Shown piece by piece: positions 1-14,609 of a stretch of DNA of 64,000 nt (position 1 is its first letter; each line of letters starts with the position of its first letter). Under the pieces are notes generated by a model. It was given only the letters and a program-made list of their open reading frames with translations, searched no databases and was not told the DNA's origin. The DNA comes from Litoditis marina (lineage: Eukaryota; Nematoda; Chromadorea; Rhabditida; Rhabditidae): NCBI GenBank assembly GCA_964036275.1, contig OZ038438.1, forward strand, positions 16,537,720 to 16,601,719, read 5' to 3'. Position numbers and translations under genes: made by a program.

Positions 1-788
1 GCTGAATGAAATTCTGACCCTTTCAAAGATACGATGAGTTCTGTATACTGAGCTCGTGTGCGGTTTCTAATCCTCCTCTCTCAAGATAGTTGTATTGCAC
101 TATGATTCAGTAACCAATTCAAGGCGACGTTGTGTTCTGATAAACCCGGTCATGTTTAGTGAATAGAGTATACTTAACCTGCATTGCTTCTCCACCATCA
201 TACCGTCTTTCCTAATTACGCAAAATCAAAACAACTCTGATGTGTAGTTTTACTCAATATGTATGTTATTGTGAAACTTGGGCGACTGAGCTCGGCATAC
301 TTATTAAATAAACACTGTATTCAAATGATGTGTGTGATGTACATGTTACCTATGAAAAACGGAACGGTAACGTTTTGCTCTAATAATGTAATGTTCATTA
401 TGATCGCAAAAGTTATTCAGTTGAATAAATATAGGTAAATGACAGAGGAGGGGAGGGTGTCCTCTTCTAAAACATGTGAAGACCCATGTTAGGGCAGGCG
501 ACTCGATTCGACTTGAAACCCAGCGAAGTGGTTCTGGTGTGGAGACGGGTCACGCGGTTGCGTACTGTTGCCACCTGAATATATTTGGATCAATATAACA
601 ACATGAATTCTGAGAAGCTCAGCACTGTAGGAAAAATTCTATCATCTGCTATACGTTAAAACGCTCGTTTCGCACACTAAGTTATAGATAGTTTATTTGA
701 TATGATGATGCTTTTTTTGATATGATGTGTACTAGTACCACTTTTCGGTTTAATTCGAGTCCTTACTTGTAGCAGATGATTCATGGTG
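1..788. other. Non-coding flank, no gene seen
   Basis: AT-rich sequence downstream of the minus-strand GNAT gene. I see no exon with both splice signals and protein-like composition. It presumably holds the 3' UTR of that gene and intergenic sequence. Confidence 0.4.
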
Positions 789-3278
789 TCATTCATCTCC
801 TGACGTACGAACATAGACACGACTCCTTCTGTGATATCTCCTCCTAGACTCGACAAAAGTTTCCTGAAAGAAAATGTATGCAGAAAACACATGAATAAAG
901 AAGATTCTGAGCGTACTAGAAAATAATTATGTTGATTTAAAAATCGTAAGCCATGACGAAAACATTCAACGAAAAGTGACTGCACCCATATCACCCGCTC
1001 TGGTTTGAATATTTTCTCATCAGAAGTTGGGAGATGTTCACAATGTGGTCTCATGAGTTCAACAAGGGATTTCGACCGAGTCTGTTATGTGATATCAGCC
1101 AGAAACAGAACATGAAAGATGTGTAACTCAACTCATAACCTCCTCATCGTCGCCATAGCATTGAAGAATTCGGTCGCCCCGAATCAGTCCATAACCACAG
1201 ACTTGGCCGTCCTTCATGGCAATTCTTCCCATGACCTGAAGTAACAATAGTTATTTTCATTAAGAAAAGTACGTGCTCTTTTTAGGGTTGCGAAAGGCCA
1301 CAATGTAAAAAAACAAATTCGCATTGAGGACGGTGGAGAGTATAAACACACGTGATGAACGTTCCATGGACATGTTCTGTTGATAGTTCATTACACCGTA
1401 TTTACAAATTCACCCCAAGTTTTCCCATTGATTTGAACTCACTCCATCGGTCTGCAATAGAGCACTGAGGTAGTTGGATCTGTCGTACAGTGTGATATCA
1501 GCGTCATAATCGATCGCGGACATTGAGTTGTCCTTGCCAATTGTCATAGTCGTTATTTCCGTTGACTCGTCGTCCAAAGCGAGCAACTCGAATCTACAAA
1601 AAATGAACTGAAACGATGCTGGGTGGTTTTCACGGAATTCGATTCACTCCTACCGTAGCGACAAAAGTTGGAAGCACCATCTTCGATGATTGCGGCAATG
1701 AAATTGGCACAAGGTCTTCTACGGTAAGAGAGAAAATAAGAGGAGGTAGTATGATATTGTGAGAGAATTACGGTCTGGATCAAAACTAAACCTTTGCTGC
1801 GTCTATGAGCTGTGATTGTATTACTGTGCTCTAGTACTACCGAGAATTTGCGCTCACATTGGGCCGGTGTTGAAATTTGTTTCAGAAACAATCCCTCACT
1901 CGAAAGGAAATATGCTTACCGGTTGACCTTGATTTGTTCGTACTTGTATTTGTCACTAACGACAAATCCAGCCGAATCTCGCCAGCTCTTGATCGTAGAT
2001 GGAACCTGTTCACTGCAAAAAACCATTTAGATATAAGTATTGTTTTCATTTGACTTTTTTGGGATCTTTTTTCTTGAGATAAGCCTACCGAACATGTGTC
2101 TCATTATGATTGCAAATAATTAAAACGGCTCACTCTGCGGTCTTGAGAATGTCGACAGTGAAGTTCTTCATAACGTCCATGTTCGCAATGCCCAATGTTC
2201 CCTCGATCAGACTGTCGACTAAATGTAGATGGGCCGATCTATAATTTTGAAATATGATGCTTTTTTAGTGGTGTATACAAAACTTTATGCGAATTGGCTC
2301 ACACAGCCGAGGATAACAGCTAGTCCACCAAATTATAATTTCCAACATACTTATGTATACTTCTTGAAAGAAACAACTGGATGAAAACATACAGAGCGCA
2401 TCCGAGAGAGTAGATTTAAGTATTTTACTTGATGAAAAACTCTATAAGAGTGTTTGAACGTGCTAGTTCTCGAGCTGGTCTTAGAAATAAACATACAGTA
2501 GAAAGAGACTTCAATCATCGAGCAACGGCTGTAGTAGTTCACATTGGACTTTGAAATTTGAAAACAGCAGTTCTAAGTGCGGAAGAAACGTACTTGCTCT
2601 CATGGTCGGCGAATACAGCTTCGAATAAAGTAGCGGCGTTGCGATCCACCTCGTAGGGAACACTGCGCGTCACCTGCAACAACACACACAATACAAGTGA
2701 ATGCAGTAGTTATTTAAAACGTGAATCAATATATCATACGATGTTTCCAGAAATATCGCGATACTCAGATCTCATCGTCGTCTCTTTCTCTTTTTTCTTT
2801 GTTCCGCTTATGGCGTAAGAAAATATGCGTTTTTCAGGCTCGTATGTCGGGTCACGTGGGTTATAATTCAACTAGTTACTTTATAATTCCTGGTGGACTT
2901 TGTAGCCAAAGCCATCTCTTCCAACCACAGGGTGTGTTTCTTGTACTTTTCGCAAACTTCTCCGAGGATACAGTATGCCTGAAAACTATTGGGTTCATTG
3001 CACTGAATAATTGTTGGAAAATAAGTCACATGAATAAAGAGGTAGAAAAAAGTAGAGTGAACATCTAGCGTAAATTTCAGTTGACCTACTTGTTTTGAAG
3101 AGTACACATGTACTGCTCCATAAGCTACCAAAGAGCTCTCATCGGTGTCGTAGATAGTCACGGTGAACGCGGCCGCGTTCTCGAGGAAGCAGGGGTTGTT
3201 GTTCTGCGGGACTAGCGTGTTCTTGAGCACGGTGCCGGCTAGAGAGCGCTCGGCTAGCGAAACCAAGGTGGATACCAT
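789..3278 (-). CDS. GNAT-type N-acetyltransferase-domain protein (nematode DUF1248-like)
   Basis: Nine-exon model in transcript order: 3278-3090, 2978-2880, 2673-2594, 2211-2134, 2012-1920, 1593-1443, 1235-1140, 1081-995, 863-789. Phases agree at every junction and give about 315 aa. The order of conserved blocks is AYGAVHVYSS, WLEEMALATKS, RDSAGFVVSDKYKYEQIKV, then ITLYDRSNYLSALLQTDG and GQVCGYGLIRG. A Y-D-R-S block followed by a V-x-G-x-G-x-I-R strand is typical of the two-lobed GNAT proteins (DUF1248/Acetyltransf_18) expanded in nematodes. Substrate unknown; probably cytosolic, since no signal peptide is visible. The last exon is uncertain: the phase-consistent frame is chosen, but another frame of the same exon (SLGGDITEGVVSMFVRQEM) also looks coding. 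ORF 1654-1718 resembles an exon but breaks phase, and skipping it restores phase exactly. The family assignment is from memory of the fold. Confidence 0.6.
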
Positions 3279-5774
3279 CGTCAGAGTTGAGCAGTCAGGA
3301 TGTGAATGAGAAGTTGAACGGAGGATTGCTTTCCATGATCCAAATAGATAGCCATCGGCACTGTCTAATTTCGATCATATCTAGATCGGGAAAGGCTTCC
3401 GATCTCACAAAGGAGACACCAATAGATATGTATCTGCAGGAGACTAGGTTGGGAATAAACAAATGTCAACTCAAGGTTTTCTTGGCGAAATTCATTTTTT
3501 TGAAATCTCGTCTCGGGAACTTTTTAAAGTTAGTGTTGCAGTGTATTATCTCTTTCTCCGATTGTAGTACATGGTCGTGCTATTTTCAACTCTCTTCAGA
3601 TAAATTTGTAACCATAATTCGTATTTAACTTAACTTGGATGACTATTGAATCACGAAATGTCAATAATATCAACCAAAAGGCATGAGTGAGATTTAATAC
3701 ACCTCTTTGTTGGCCTCATTGTTCAGTGGTACAAGAACTTTCACAAGAACTTTTATAAGGCTTTTTACAAACTCACAAAAGCTAAATTACAAGATCATCC
3801 CCATATATTTGGTGTAATAGTAACGAGATGTTTTCACTAACTGTCATTCGGTTCCTCATTCATGCGTTAAGTTTGTTCATTCGTTAATTTCTTAACTATT
3901 CTCGGAAGTTTTGTGGAATTCGGACCACTTATCGAACAATAACTTATGTTTGGATTAGCGTTTGCATCCTGATTGAATGGCATTTCTGCGAGAACAGAAG
4001 GATTTACAACCACTGCTGAATACACAATGGAACTGATCGTGATGACATGGAAATGCGGAACTTTTGAAAATTGTGATGAGATTTTCTACCGTCAGACTTC
4101 CAGGAATATGTGTTTTTTTTGTGCAGATGTCCGAATAATGTCCATGAAAAGACGGTAACCACAGTTTTGGAGGCATCAATTGTGTAGGATAATGTGATAG
4201 CTCAAGTTCATATTTAGGCAGAAACCCTCTATTTCACAACACGTACTTTTTTGCAAATGATGTTCTCAACATGACTCCAGTGAAATTGGAGTTTTCGAAA
4301 GTGAAAATAGTCCACGGCCTGTCGGAATTCGGCTTGGAATCAAGTGCATGTAAAGTAACTTTTCATCTCAATATGGAGGGAAGGATTTCGCAGCGTGCCA
4401 AAGGAATGTCGGACTAATGTTTTTACAGAACACATAGGCTTTCAGAAAGTTATTTCGATCGCAAGCTGTAACAAGAGTGAGCAGACACAGACAGAAATTT
4501 CTACTTTACTAAAAAACTCAAACATACTGAAAACCGCCTGAAACGTTCATTGGCACACTGCCAAAGCCTCCAGTGGAACGATATCACCATTTAAAACCAT
4601 TGAAAACAGTTTAAACGAACGGCTGAGTATAGTGGAGTTAAACAGTTAGAGAGGCATGTGAAAATTTGTATTGGTGTATGTGCCGAAGTCTAGAAGAATA
4701 ACTCCATAGAATACAAATGAAATATGAAAAGGACGAAATTCAATAATTTATGAGAATGGAAAATCATGGAGTGAACAATGTATCATTTTCAAAAAGGGCA
4801 TGAAACATGACTATTTATATCTCTAACGACAACTGTACATGTGTGGCACAATATGACTTGCATCATTGAAGTGATCGTATCATTATCGATAGAAACGTTG
4901 GATGAATCCGGGTAAGGAAACATCTTAGCTGGAAATCACGCCGATCCAACATATATTTTATTGGTTCACTCAACGTCTTGTTGTTTTTCATTTCTTCTAC
5001 AAAAAAATACGATCCCTTCTTACAATAATATGTCCCATATGAACAATACGTTTTAACTTTGTAGGCTATATTATGTTGAGATCATGTGAGGCATCGAAGC
5101 AGATATAATTACACGGTCAACCAAACTAAAAAACCGAAACAGGGTTGGTAATAAGAGAAACTCTAGCCGATAATGTGCCTTATTCGTTGCAGACATTTAA
5201 GAAGCGAACCTCGATAACTGATGAAAGACCCGACGAATCAGCTAATTGTGCGACTAACACAAACACAATGTACTGCCTAGTAGAAATTACCGTAAGTTCC
5301 TAATCAAATGAAGCGCAACGGAAATAAACGTGGAAAAGTTCAGTTTCATGATAACTACAACTTAAATCCCAGGCCCACTTGGGTGTCGGAAGGCTTTATA
5401 GCGGTTGAGCAGGAGGAGCCCGGGACTCTGCTCGAGGGAGCACGACACGTCACAGTCCAACTATGATGAGTTGATCAATGAGATCATTCGAGTGGTTGAA
5501 AATATGGTTGATGTCGAATACTCGTCTTACAAAAGAGGCGACTCGCTGAAATAGATCAAACTTTCGTCCGAAAAAAAACTTCAGCACAAAAGTATGTTTC
5601 TCTCAGTAATGAATTTTTGAAGTATGAGACAAATTTTTCGTTTTGTAAATATGTGTGACAAGTTCGAAACATTTACACGTGGTTCTGCGTTCCTTTAACA
5701 ACACGTCACCGAAAACGATGAGAATGATTTTCGGGCAGATTTACCTAATTAGTTCCTACTTTGCTACATTCCCA
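3279..5774. other. Intergenic stretch between the GNAT and nuclear receptor genes
   Basis: About 2.5 kb of AT-rich DNA upstream of the GNAT start and downstream of the nuclear receptor stop. Short ORFs on both strands (for example near 3955-4179) have low-complexity or non-conserved composition and no matching splice phases. No RNA gene or strong repeat recognised. Confidence 0.4.
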
Positions 5775-8700
5775 TCAATTTAGTTCACAAATGTGAATCT
5801 CACGTGACGGAGAGTATGAGAAACCCCTCTTTCTTTTTCGACTGTCAATTGGCGAGAATGTGTGCAGGCTGTCATATGCATTCTCTCAGAAAGGAAGGAG
5901 GCGCTCATTTGCCAATAACTGAATTATTGTTTTCGGGAGAAAAACTGACATTCAAGGTGGCCGTCATCATGAGCAGATTGGAAAATAACAATGGGGAGCA
6001 TTTGCCGCGCTCGTCATTGAGAAAAATGAATAATTGGCTGAGCAGTCGCATTCGTTCCGCTTCGATTGTTTTTTTACCCGTCGACGACAAGCCTTCCGCA
6101 TCTGCAATTATGCGGAAAGTGAAAAAAAACTATATCCAAGCACTGATAACTATTAAAAAACCTCGAACTTGGGCGTGGGACCTTAGGTTGCATTTCGCGA
6201 AGTCCACACGAGGTACCACTATAATTCCACTCTTCGTCTAGGAACAACTCTCGAGTTCCTCGTTGAATCGAAACGAATATATGTCCTTAGTATCTATCCA
6301 TGATTTAAATGCCCGAAATCTAAGTTCCCCAAGTTCTGGCTGAGATGAACTCGTGAATGACTGTGAAAACAAACCAGGATTGTGTAGCAATAGCATCTTG
6401 TACAAGACTATGTGATGTTGTTTGATCTGTAACCGTCGCATCAACTTGTAGCAGCCCTCTATCAGGATGGAGTACATCTCGTCTCTTGAAAGAACATCAA
6501 TCAGATATAAACGGGAGCCTAATTGAAATACTTCTATTATCTATCAAGACTTGCCATATTTCTTGAAAGCCAATTAAAAGAGTCGAGAGATAAATTGGAC
6601 AGAACTTTTTCTTAATTTCAACCCGTTCAATTCTCTCTATCAACTTTGCCAACTTCAGGTACTGCAGTCTCAGTTTAAAGAATGTCGTTGGCAGATATAT
6701 AATTCACTCTTAAGTTTACAATTTTCCAAACTTTCATAGAAACGTTCCGAATAGTATTCACTTCTCATTACTCACGTATTATGAATATCGTTTTCCTTCT
6801 CAATAAACGTGCCGTCGGGATAGTTGAGCCGTTCGACTATGGTCGCCTCACAACCGACTTCTTGTTCTGTAATAAATATTCAATTCGAAACCAGTGCTGA
6901 CAAAACACAGAAACTGTAATCTTCAACAAGTCACAGTATTCTTCTAACAGTTTTGGATATTTTGTGTATGACGTAATCCACAAATTCCAGAGCGCCTGGT
7001 TGGTATGGTTCAGAGTTTGTTCAGAAGAGGACAAACCAAATCAGGGGGTTGATTGTGTCAATGTCTAACCCCGTATTGTGGTGGTAAATGACATTTCGAG
7101 TGTCTAGTAATGCAGCTCATCTTTACATAACGTGGAAAAGGCGTCTCGAGTTATAATTGCATATGAAAGAATAAACATGAGCACGTGATATACCTCTTAC
7201 AAACTCTCGAGTCGAAACTATTCAAAACAGAATACTAGCCCGTGAGCCTGACATTGAATGAAAACACTCACTAACGACGACTCCCATTTCATCGGAACTC
7301 GTGGTGTAAAATGCCAGTTGGAGCAGTGGATAGACTGGGGCAAATGCCTTCATCAGCGCTAGCTGAAAACTTAATTCTATAAAAGAGATTGGGGCAGACC
7401 ACACACAGTGACAGCTGATTTCAGTGACAGGTGTATTCGTAGAATCCCATCAACATGTTCTAATCCCGCCGCGTAACGTGGTGTGATATGAGTATTACTG
7501 GTAATGAGAATATGCATATTTGTTCTCGCTGTTCTAGACAGATTAGACTTTGCGGCTACGTGCAAACAATCATGTTATTTCAGTGATGGAATTTCTCGAG
7601 GTTAAACTTGAAAATATCTCGAACATTGTATGGAATATGCATAACTATCTATCTGTGTCAGAAGCTGAAATATTGCTCGATAGTTCGAATGAACGGTCCA
7701 ATTGCTAACCAACCTTATCGTTGAGTAGTAATCGATCCATAATGGGAAGGCATTTACCCCACTCCATCATTAGGGTCAAATCGCGTACAAACCATTGTCG
7801 AAGGGACTCGAGAGTACAATGTAAAGGGACACAGCTAGTTTCCTGTAAGCAACGGGAGGCTAAACAAAAGAAAAAAATAGTAATGAAAACTGTTAGGGTT
7901 TTCAACGACGATATAAAAATCAGTTACACACTAGTTTTTCTTTAATGTAAGTTATACTACCTGGTCACGCTCAACTTCGAATCAGATAATTTACGCTCTA
8001 TCAATGATTCTTCCAGCCTACTACGATTAAAAATTGAGGAATATTCTTGAGATAACTCACGAGTGGCATCGAATTCTTCTCCATCCAATAGTAGTCATCG
8101 AACAGACATCTGTAATTAGTTATATAACTATATAACTGTCATGTGCGCCAATAAACAATTTCAAATTCTGCTATATTACGTTTACTCACGGTTTTTACAC
8201 TAGTGTTCAAGTTACAGTTTAGGATTTTTCCATTATAAAAAATGAAAGATTTTATAATAGGATTACAGTATTTCTTTGCAAATAGCAATAATGACTGGTT
8301 CCACCAATGTTAAAGAAGGACAACTAGGTGGTCCAATCGCGAATCTTCAGTCCTTTGAACCGCAATACATTTTTCAATTGCAGTTTAAAGGGCCGATGTC
8401 ACGGGATTGGTCCACATAATCGTCCTATTTTAATATATAAGTTATTTAGGCTATTCGGAACTTACTTGTTGTACATACAACTGGTGGCGGAAGAGTGAGG
8501 TTCAAAGCGACACGCCCTACGAACTCGAAGCATTTTCTCTTCCAGTATCAAGAGGTCATCGACCAGGGTTTTCACATCCTGCGAAAATAAGATATTCATC
8601 AACAATTCAACCAAATGACAGCTTGTGTATGAGTTTTTACGATAGCAGATCATTCGCGGCTTAAATGGGCTCTGGGCGAGCAGAAGGTGACTGCCCAAAA

Positions 8701-11700
8701 CATAAATCGGAATGTTAGAGTTTTACCATCATATCTTTTGATTTTTTCAAATCGGTAGACTTGGCACTCCAATGTGTTTACTAGTTGGCAGTAGATTAAC
8801 TAGCTTAATAGACCTGTTATATTACACTCTGTTCTGCACGAATAGTCAGTAATGAACGAACCCGGTGGGACTGTAGATCATTATCGAAAGGACTTGGTTC
8901 CATTTCGTTTACAGCAGCCATGGTACTTGAGGAGGGAGTCGAAGTGTTGATATATTGATCAGATCTACAATAACATCATTAAATATATCCTAATTACCTA
9001 ATTATTTCTAATTACATTATCCTGTCCCATGTTGGGCTTCCTGCACATTTTTATATTTTTATTATACATTGTTTTTATATTCAGTATCATAAACTTGATA
9101 CTTCTAATTTGATTAAAACATGTTATCCCCTTGAATGTCTTGCTAAATTACGTTTGAGATCTCGCCTACACTGCGCCACCCTCCGCAATTCGTTTCAATG
9201 TATACTAGAAGTAAACTGAATAGTTACGTAAAGTAAGCATTCCAATGATGTTTCGTGTCCTCTGTCATTGCAAGTTTCTGAGTTCTGCTGTGTTAAACAT
9301 GTTTTACGTGACTGGGTAACTGACTAACAATATAGTTATGATACAACAAAAGCACAACATTTCGAACCTACCCTTGACTCAGAGGACTGCACACCTCTTC
9401 TTTCATTTGCACCTCGGACTGTTCTCTCTGTTTCTTCTCTTCGTCCTTCTTCTTTTTCAAAGCCTTGGTATACCGTATTTTATCTCGATCATGCTGGATT
9501 GCTGCAATGGAGAGTTGTTAATTAGTGCACTGAAAACTTGACCAAGTCTCTGGCCTCTCTTTCTCTGTACGTTTTACACACAAATTGAAGAAAAACTAGT
9601 TCTGATATAAGTTTTCAATGCTTCGAATTGTATTATTCATTCCTTCGACAACCGATTTCCTATTACGGATAACCAAACAAGGTTCGCCCGACAGGTCGAT
9701 AACTATAATGAGCATATTTGTGGCTTGTGCTCATTAGGATATGACACACATCATGATTAGTCCGTGACAACCCCTAATAATGCAGAATTATTAGGTAAAG
9801 GTATACAACTTGTAGGAAATTAAATAGTGTTGTCGGTACAGTACATTGTTTACGAGTTGCGAAATTGAGGCAATGGCAGTTTAAGTGATAGTCACGTAGA
9901 ACGCAGCTTAAAGGGGGACAGAAAGAAAAGTTATTATGAAAGAGCTTATCAAGAGAAACCAAAAAGTATAGCTTTTAATTCAAACTAACGAACCTAATTT
10001 GCACACGCTTGACACGTGTTTGCCTGTTTTGGCGCGCGCAACGTTATATTAGGTACCCCGGGTACCTAAACTAGCTTTCCTTTCTGCCCTCTTTAAAGTG
10101 AAACTCCCCAGTCTCCCCACCATCAACATAATATCTATATACTACTGCTCAAATGTGGAATGCAACATAAAATACAACGCCAGTCGACCTCCGCTCATTC
10201 TGCGCATTCTGCTGATAACTTCACACTGGTTCTGGGAAATGCGAATGGAAAGGTTCAAATACGATGCGTGCCTCAACTATGTGCATGAGAGTAGAACTTA
10301 TGATGAGACCCGAAGCAAAACACAAAACTTGCGTCACGGATCATTACTAATGCGCTAATTGAATGGGCAGTCTCGTAAGATTATTGATCAGATCACGCTA
10401 AACCGAGATTAGGCTGTCGGAGTTCCATAAAACCACAAACTCATTTCTGAATATACACGTAAAGTACCACAATTATTCATACAAGTTTGCCGAAATAACA
10501 TAAAATAACAATACAGTTCTTCCATCTGTTTATGTTGGAGGGATGAAATCGACCTGTACGTGGTAGTTATCTCCGTGAATAGAACTATGATGGTATAAAG
10601 TGCAGCTCACCTTTTGGATCCATGCCCATGTCAAAGCATTTTTTCAAACGGCAACTACGGCACACGCATCTGACAGCTGGAAATTCGAAACTCCACAAAT
10701 GAACATGATCATTCATCGAAATGTGAGAAACTTAATTGAGAACGGAGAATAACTGTCAGCGCTAAATGGGTGGCGAAAGTCGGAGGAAGCTTAGTTAAGT
10801 TACTAATATTTCACCATATGAAAAGTAAAGCGTCCGACATAGCTGAATAATAGTTACCACTCAAACAAGCAACGCTGAAAGTTTTGTAGGTTTTCTACGA
10901 AACTGTGGGAAAAGAAAAGTAAATGTGAGAAACCCACATTTTCCTACGACGCATTCTCCAGAGAACTGACACGTGAAGGTCTGCTTGTTCTGAAATAACC
11001 CAATATTCCCGCAGGTAAATGTTATGAATGATGGAATAAACTTAAGTACTATTATATGAAAAGAATAACTAGTAGACTTCTTAATCTGAAACGGAATTCT
11101 ATCAGTGAGACGATTGCTTAGATAGATGGCTACAAACTACAAGGACAAAACAGCGAACAAAGTCCTCAAGTGTCATCTACTCACCACTAGCGCTCGTCGA
11201 AAGAATGTCTTGCATCCGTTACAACTGGGCACTGAGTAGTGAATACCGCTGGCCAGGTCCTGACATACCACGCATAGTGTTCCCTCCGGGATTTTCTCAC
11301 GTTCTGCAAAGTGATAGTTATTTTAGTGGCTGCTCTGAAAATCTAAGGGATCCCGGACAATTATTTGTCTAAATTAAAATACCGCAGTTGCTTAACCTGT
11401 TTCGAGCTAAAAAAATCCGCAACAGAGGAATCTTCGCTGACGCCTTCACGAAACTTTTTTAGGGGTTTTTCTTAGTCCACCAACCATCTTGCAGAGCCAC
11501 AAAATAATAGTTGAGATGGCACATGTTTTTGCCTATTCACAATATCTGACATGTTCCATTATATAGAATTTGCCACTGCGTCTTTCTATTAATTGCAATT
11601 GAAACGATTTAAAAGATATCATACATTTCTCTTTGGATGTCCGCTCACAGCGGACTTCATAAAAAGAAACTCAACCTGAGACATCGATTTTTTCGCACTT

Positions 11701-12139
11701 TTTTCGAGCAGAAAGACTAGCGGTTTCACATAAAGAGCGCATATTATAACGATTTCTACACGTAATTGAATCATTCGAAAAGGCCGTAATGCAACAAGAG
11801 AGGTTATTCATATTTCATAAATACTTGTAATTCCAAGACCAAAAAGTTTACAGGAGAAGAAAATGATCATTGATCAATGTAATTTCTACATGGTCTACCG
11901 TAATTCGCACTGAATATAACAACAAAAGTCTTGAAATGGCATATCTCCACATTCAGAAAAGCACTGAAAAACACACAAAAATCTAAGTAATAGAGTGCAG
12001 AATGAGATAGCTATGCATGGCATTTTTCATTTCATAGGGACTGAACTTCAGTATTATGCAGAGCATGCAAAAACTTACTTTTCGTCTTTGCGAAAGTATC
12101 TTGGTGGTAAAGAATCATGGAGGACGGTGATAATATCAT
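5775..12139 (-). CDS. Nuclear hormone receptor (zinc-finger transcription factor)
   Basis: Complete 15-exon model: 12139-12079, 11303-11185, 10989-10938, 10676-10611, 9501-9372, 8964-8862, 8578-8466, 8109-8061, 7842-7714, 7362-7272, 6866-6776, 6668-6532, 6482-6375, 6101-5950, 5882-5775. All phases match and give 502 aa. Finger 1 uses C31, C34, C48, C51 with P-box [10 protein letters not shown]. Finger 2 uses C67, C73, C83, C86 with the canonical 5-9-2 spacing and ends [14 protein letters not shown] Lys/Glu-rich hinge (about 101-142) and a Ser/Pro segment lead to a ligand-binding domain (about 178-467) with [44 protein letters not shown] and LLLHNPDAEGLS, the usual helix 3-5, beta-turn and helix 8-9 landmarks of nematode NHRs. 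It should bind DNA half-sites in the nucleus; the ligand is unknown. The start is the first ATG after an in-frame stop. The last exon, a Lys/Arg-rich tail, is the least certain. MITE copies sit in introns 4 and 7. I do not assign a specific nhr number. Confidence 0.92.
8310..8433. mobile_element. MITE-like element, family 2, copy 1
   Basis: A 124-bp sequence with inverted ends, TTAAAGAAGGAC at the left and GTCCTATTTTAA at the right. Subterminal GGTCCAATCGCG pairs with a diverged GATTGGTCC, and CAGTCCTTT pairs with TTTAAAG. A second copy with the same arrangement lies at 59592-59712. It is in intron 7 of the nuclear receptor gene. Flanking TTAA/TA suggests a TA- or TTAA-targeting DNA transposon relic. 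Confidence 0.7.
9908..10096. mobile_element. MITE-like element, family 1, copy 1
   Basis: A 189-bp element with inverted ends AAAGGGGGACAGAAAG and CTTTCTGCCCTCTTT, flanked by TTAA on both sides (9908-9911 and 10093-10096). The interior carries TTGACACGTGTTTGCCTG, TTTTGGCGCGCG and a near-perfect palindrome around AGGTACCCCGGGTACCT. A second copy lies at 27811-28000. It is in intron 4 of the nuclear receptor gene. No coding capacity, so it is a non-autonomous DNA transposon. Confidence 0.8.
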
Positions 12140-14609
12140 GGCTATGTTGACAGATAATGTGGCAAAGTGGGCGTGGTTTAGGGCGGAACCAGGCTGCTGC
12201 GAGCGACACTCAGCAGTTCATGTTTCTACGAACACTAGCAGTAAAACGAACGCTACTCAATAAAAAGACGTTCTCCAAGGAGGAATTTCAGGAGTGCTTA
12301 GACGGGTCACTCTCGTAAGTAAATCTCTCGTTGAACATAAACGGAGAAGCTGCGTTATGAAATACACTGAAATAAACACGTTTACGAGCTATCGTCATCT
12401 AGAAATAAGTTATCTCTGAAAAAGGAGTTTCATATAAAATCACTTAATGGAAAACCTGTTGTTCCATCATCGAGACATATTGAATTGATGAAAAACGTGA
12501 ATGTACTGCCGAATGTCCGACTATATTCAATGAAGAAACATCGATTTTAACATTTTTTTCTGGAGAACTGCTACCGTAATGTACAAAGTAGGACTCAGTA
12601 GTAGAATAGCTAGAATCAAAAAAAAAACTATCTGCTCTTTCTTCAATTTTGAATTCTTCCGAATTGTTTGTGTCAGAGTATTTTTTTGTCTAACTGTAAA
12701 AGCGTTGGATTCCGGATAATTGTCAATGTAATTTATTCGCTTCTCATAAGTTTGTGGCGTAATTCTGATAGCGAACCAAAATTTGGGTGGATGTATCGAA
12801 AAAAGCAGTACTATTCTACCGCTTTGATAAAAACGGTAGTGGCGCCAACACCGGTACCGCCGGCAAAAATCGTAGCTCACTGACACTAACGTATTGTGGA
12901 AACAAATTGAGGAAGATAATCTTGCGCAAAAACATTGTGGAAACTAATTTGACAGACCGTTAACGACGATTAGACAAAAATAGTCAAAAAGTTTTCATAA
13001 CCGTAAGGGAATGAAATCAGAGTACAATATTGGGTAATATTGGTTGACTAAACTCAATTATACCTACTATTGAATGTTACCAATACAATAAAATAACCTG
13101 AATAACGGTATACATTGACGTTTGGATCTATTTAGTTTCTATTCATCGTTTTTAGGATCCATGAAAAAACACATAAACATGATGAGAGCCGAAATTGCAG
13201 TGGGAACCATTAGTTAACTTTTTCTCAAACGACGTCAGGAAAAAGAATAAATTTTATGCAGCATTTTGTTATGAATTAAGCTCTCATTCCTGTTTTCCCA
13301 AGTCATTAAATGCCATTTAAAATAATTAGCGGAGCAATTGTAAAAAGGACAGGAGTGATTAAGAAATGAGAACATTAACTTATTTGATAGGCTTCAGATA
13401 TTTCGATTAGCTCCATTATCTAGCATGAAACGGAGTTTAATAGGTACACGAACGTAATGAAATAACTCTCATCGAGTTCCAAGACAGACGGAATCGAGAA
13501 AAAAGAGCATAGACTTTCGATTGGATAACTTTAACAAAAATCACAGCATGGAACAAACTTAATTTTATAAAGAAAACACTTACTATTACTGGGCATGTCT
13601 TCTGCTCACGGGACCATTCCTTCAGTTGAATCAGGTAGAAGATTAACACCCAAAGCAAATGACTTCTAAAACTATGGGAAGTTATAGTGCATAGATATTC
13701 AATGATCAGAAGGAGAGTAGATAGTTGGTTGGAATGATTTGAAGAATGTCGCATATACCTGTGTAAAGTTTGTAACTACAATTGTATGATTGACGTTTCC
13801 GTATGCTACGTACTCCAAGTGCTACTGTACTGCAACCAGTTTTGGTCAGAGCCGTCACAACCAGCTGGCTATTCATCGTGGAGTAGTACTTGGATTTCAT
13901 AGAATACACGTTTGAAAGTGAGAATTTTTGAAGGAGAGTTGAGAAGATGCGAGAAAAAAGGGCCACACAACATAAAACATGAAACACGAGAATATGAATC
14001 AATAGCAAAGAAAAAGATACACTACTTATTACACGGACAGCCGGCTTCTTAATTCGGAATACGTCACGTGAAAAGGCATGTAAACAGCAAACTCTGAGGA
14101 CTGATTGAAGAATGCTGAATGAATAAGAAACTTCACTAATAACAAGGAATGTTCACTTTTGACAACCTGTATCTACATTATATTATTATTTTCACATGAT
14201 AGAAATGGCCACGGCTGCCCTAATTCAGTTGGTATTTGAAAACGATGAGAAACCAGTGGCCGATGTACTTATATTTGACATAAACAGACAGTTCGTCGGA
14301 TCAATGTGAATTTAATCAAAATCGGGCTACAAGCCCATGTTCAATCGTCCGAAACGATGCAACAGTGTTTCAAGTGAAATTACTCGGTGATTTGAGATTC
14401 CTTATCACTCAATATTCAAGACAAAACAAAACGAACGATAGGGAGGAATGTTAGTTTGTAACACTATCTGATTGAAACTTTTGATCGAGTCACTTTCCAT
14501 TGAACTATGAGCAAAATTAGTTGACCTCCGGTTCAAAAAACCAAAGACAATAATATATTGTCATTCAACATATCTGAATAACTATTTAACATAATCAAGT
14601 GCTCCATGC

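Noticed and set aside
1654..1718. An exon-like segment in the GNAT gene (CANFIAAIIEDGASNFCRY) with acceptor and donor
   Set aside because: Including it breaks the reading frame of the next, clearly conserved exon. Joining 1920 directly to 1593 keeps phase and sequence logic.
13706..14008. Minus-strand ORF with an exon-like core (MNSQLVVTALTKTGCSTVAL)
   Set aside because: No neighbouring exon in phase, no recognisable family, and AT-rich low-quality flanks.
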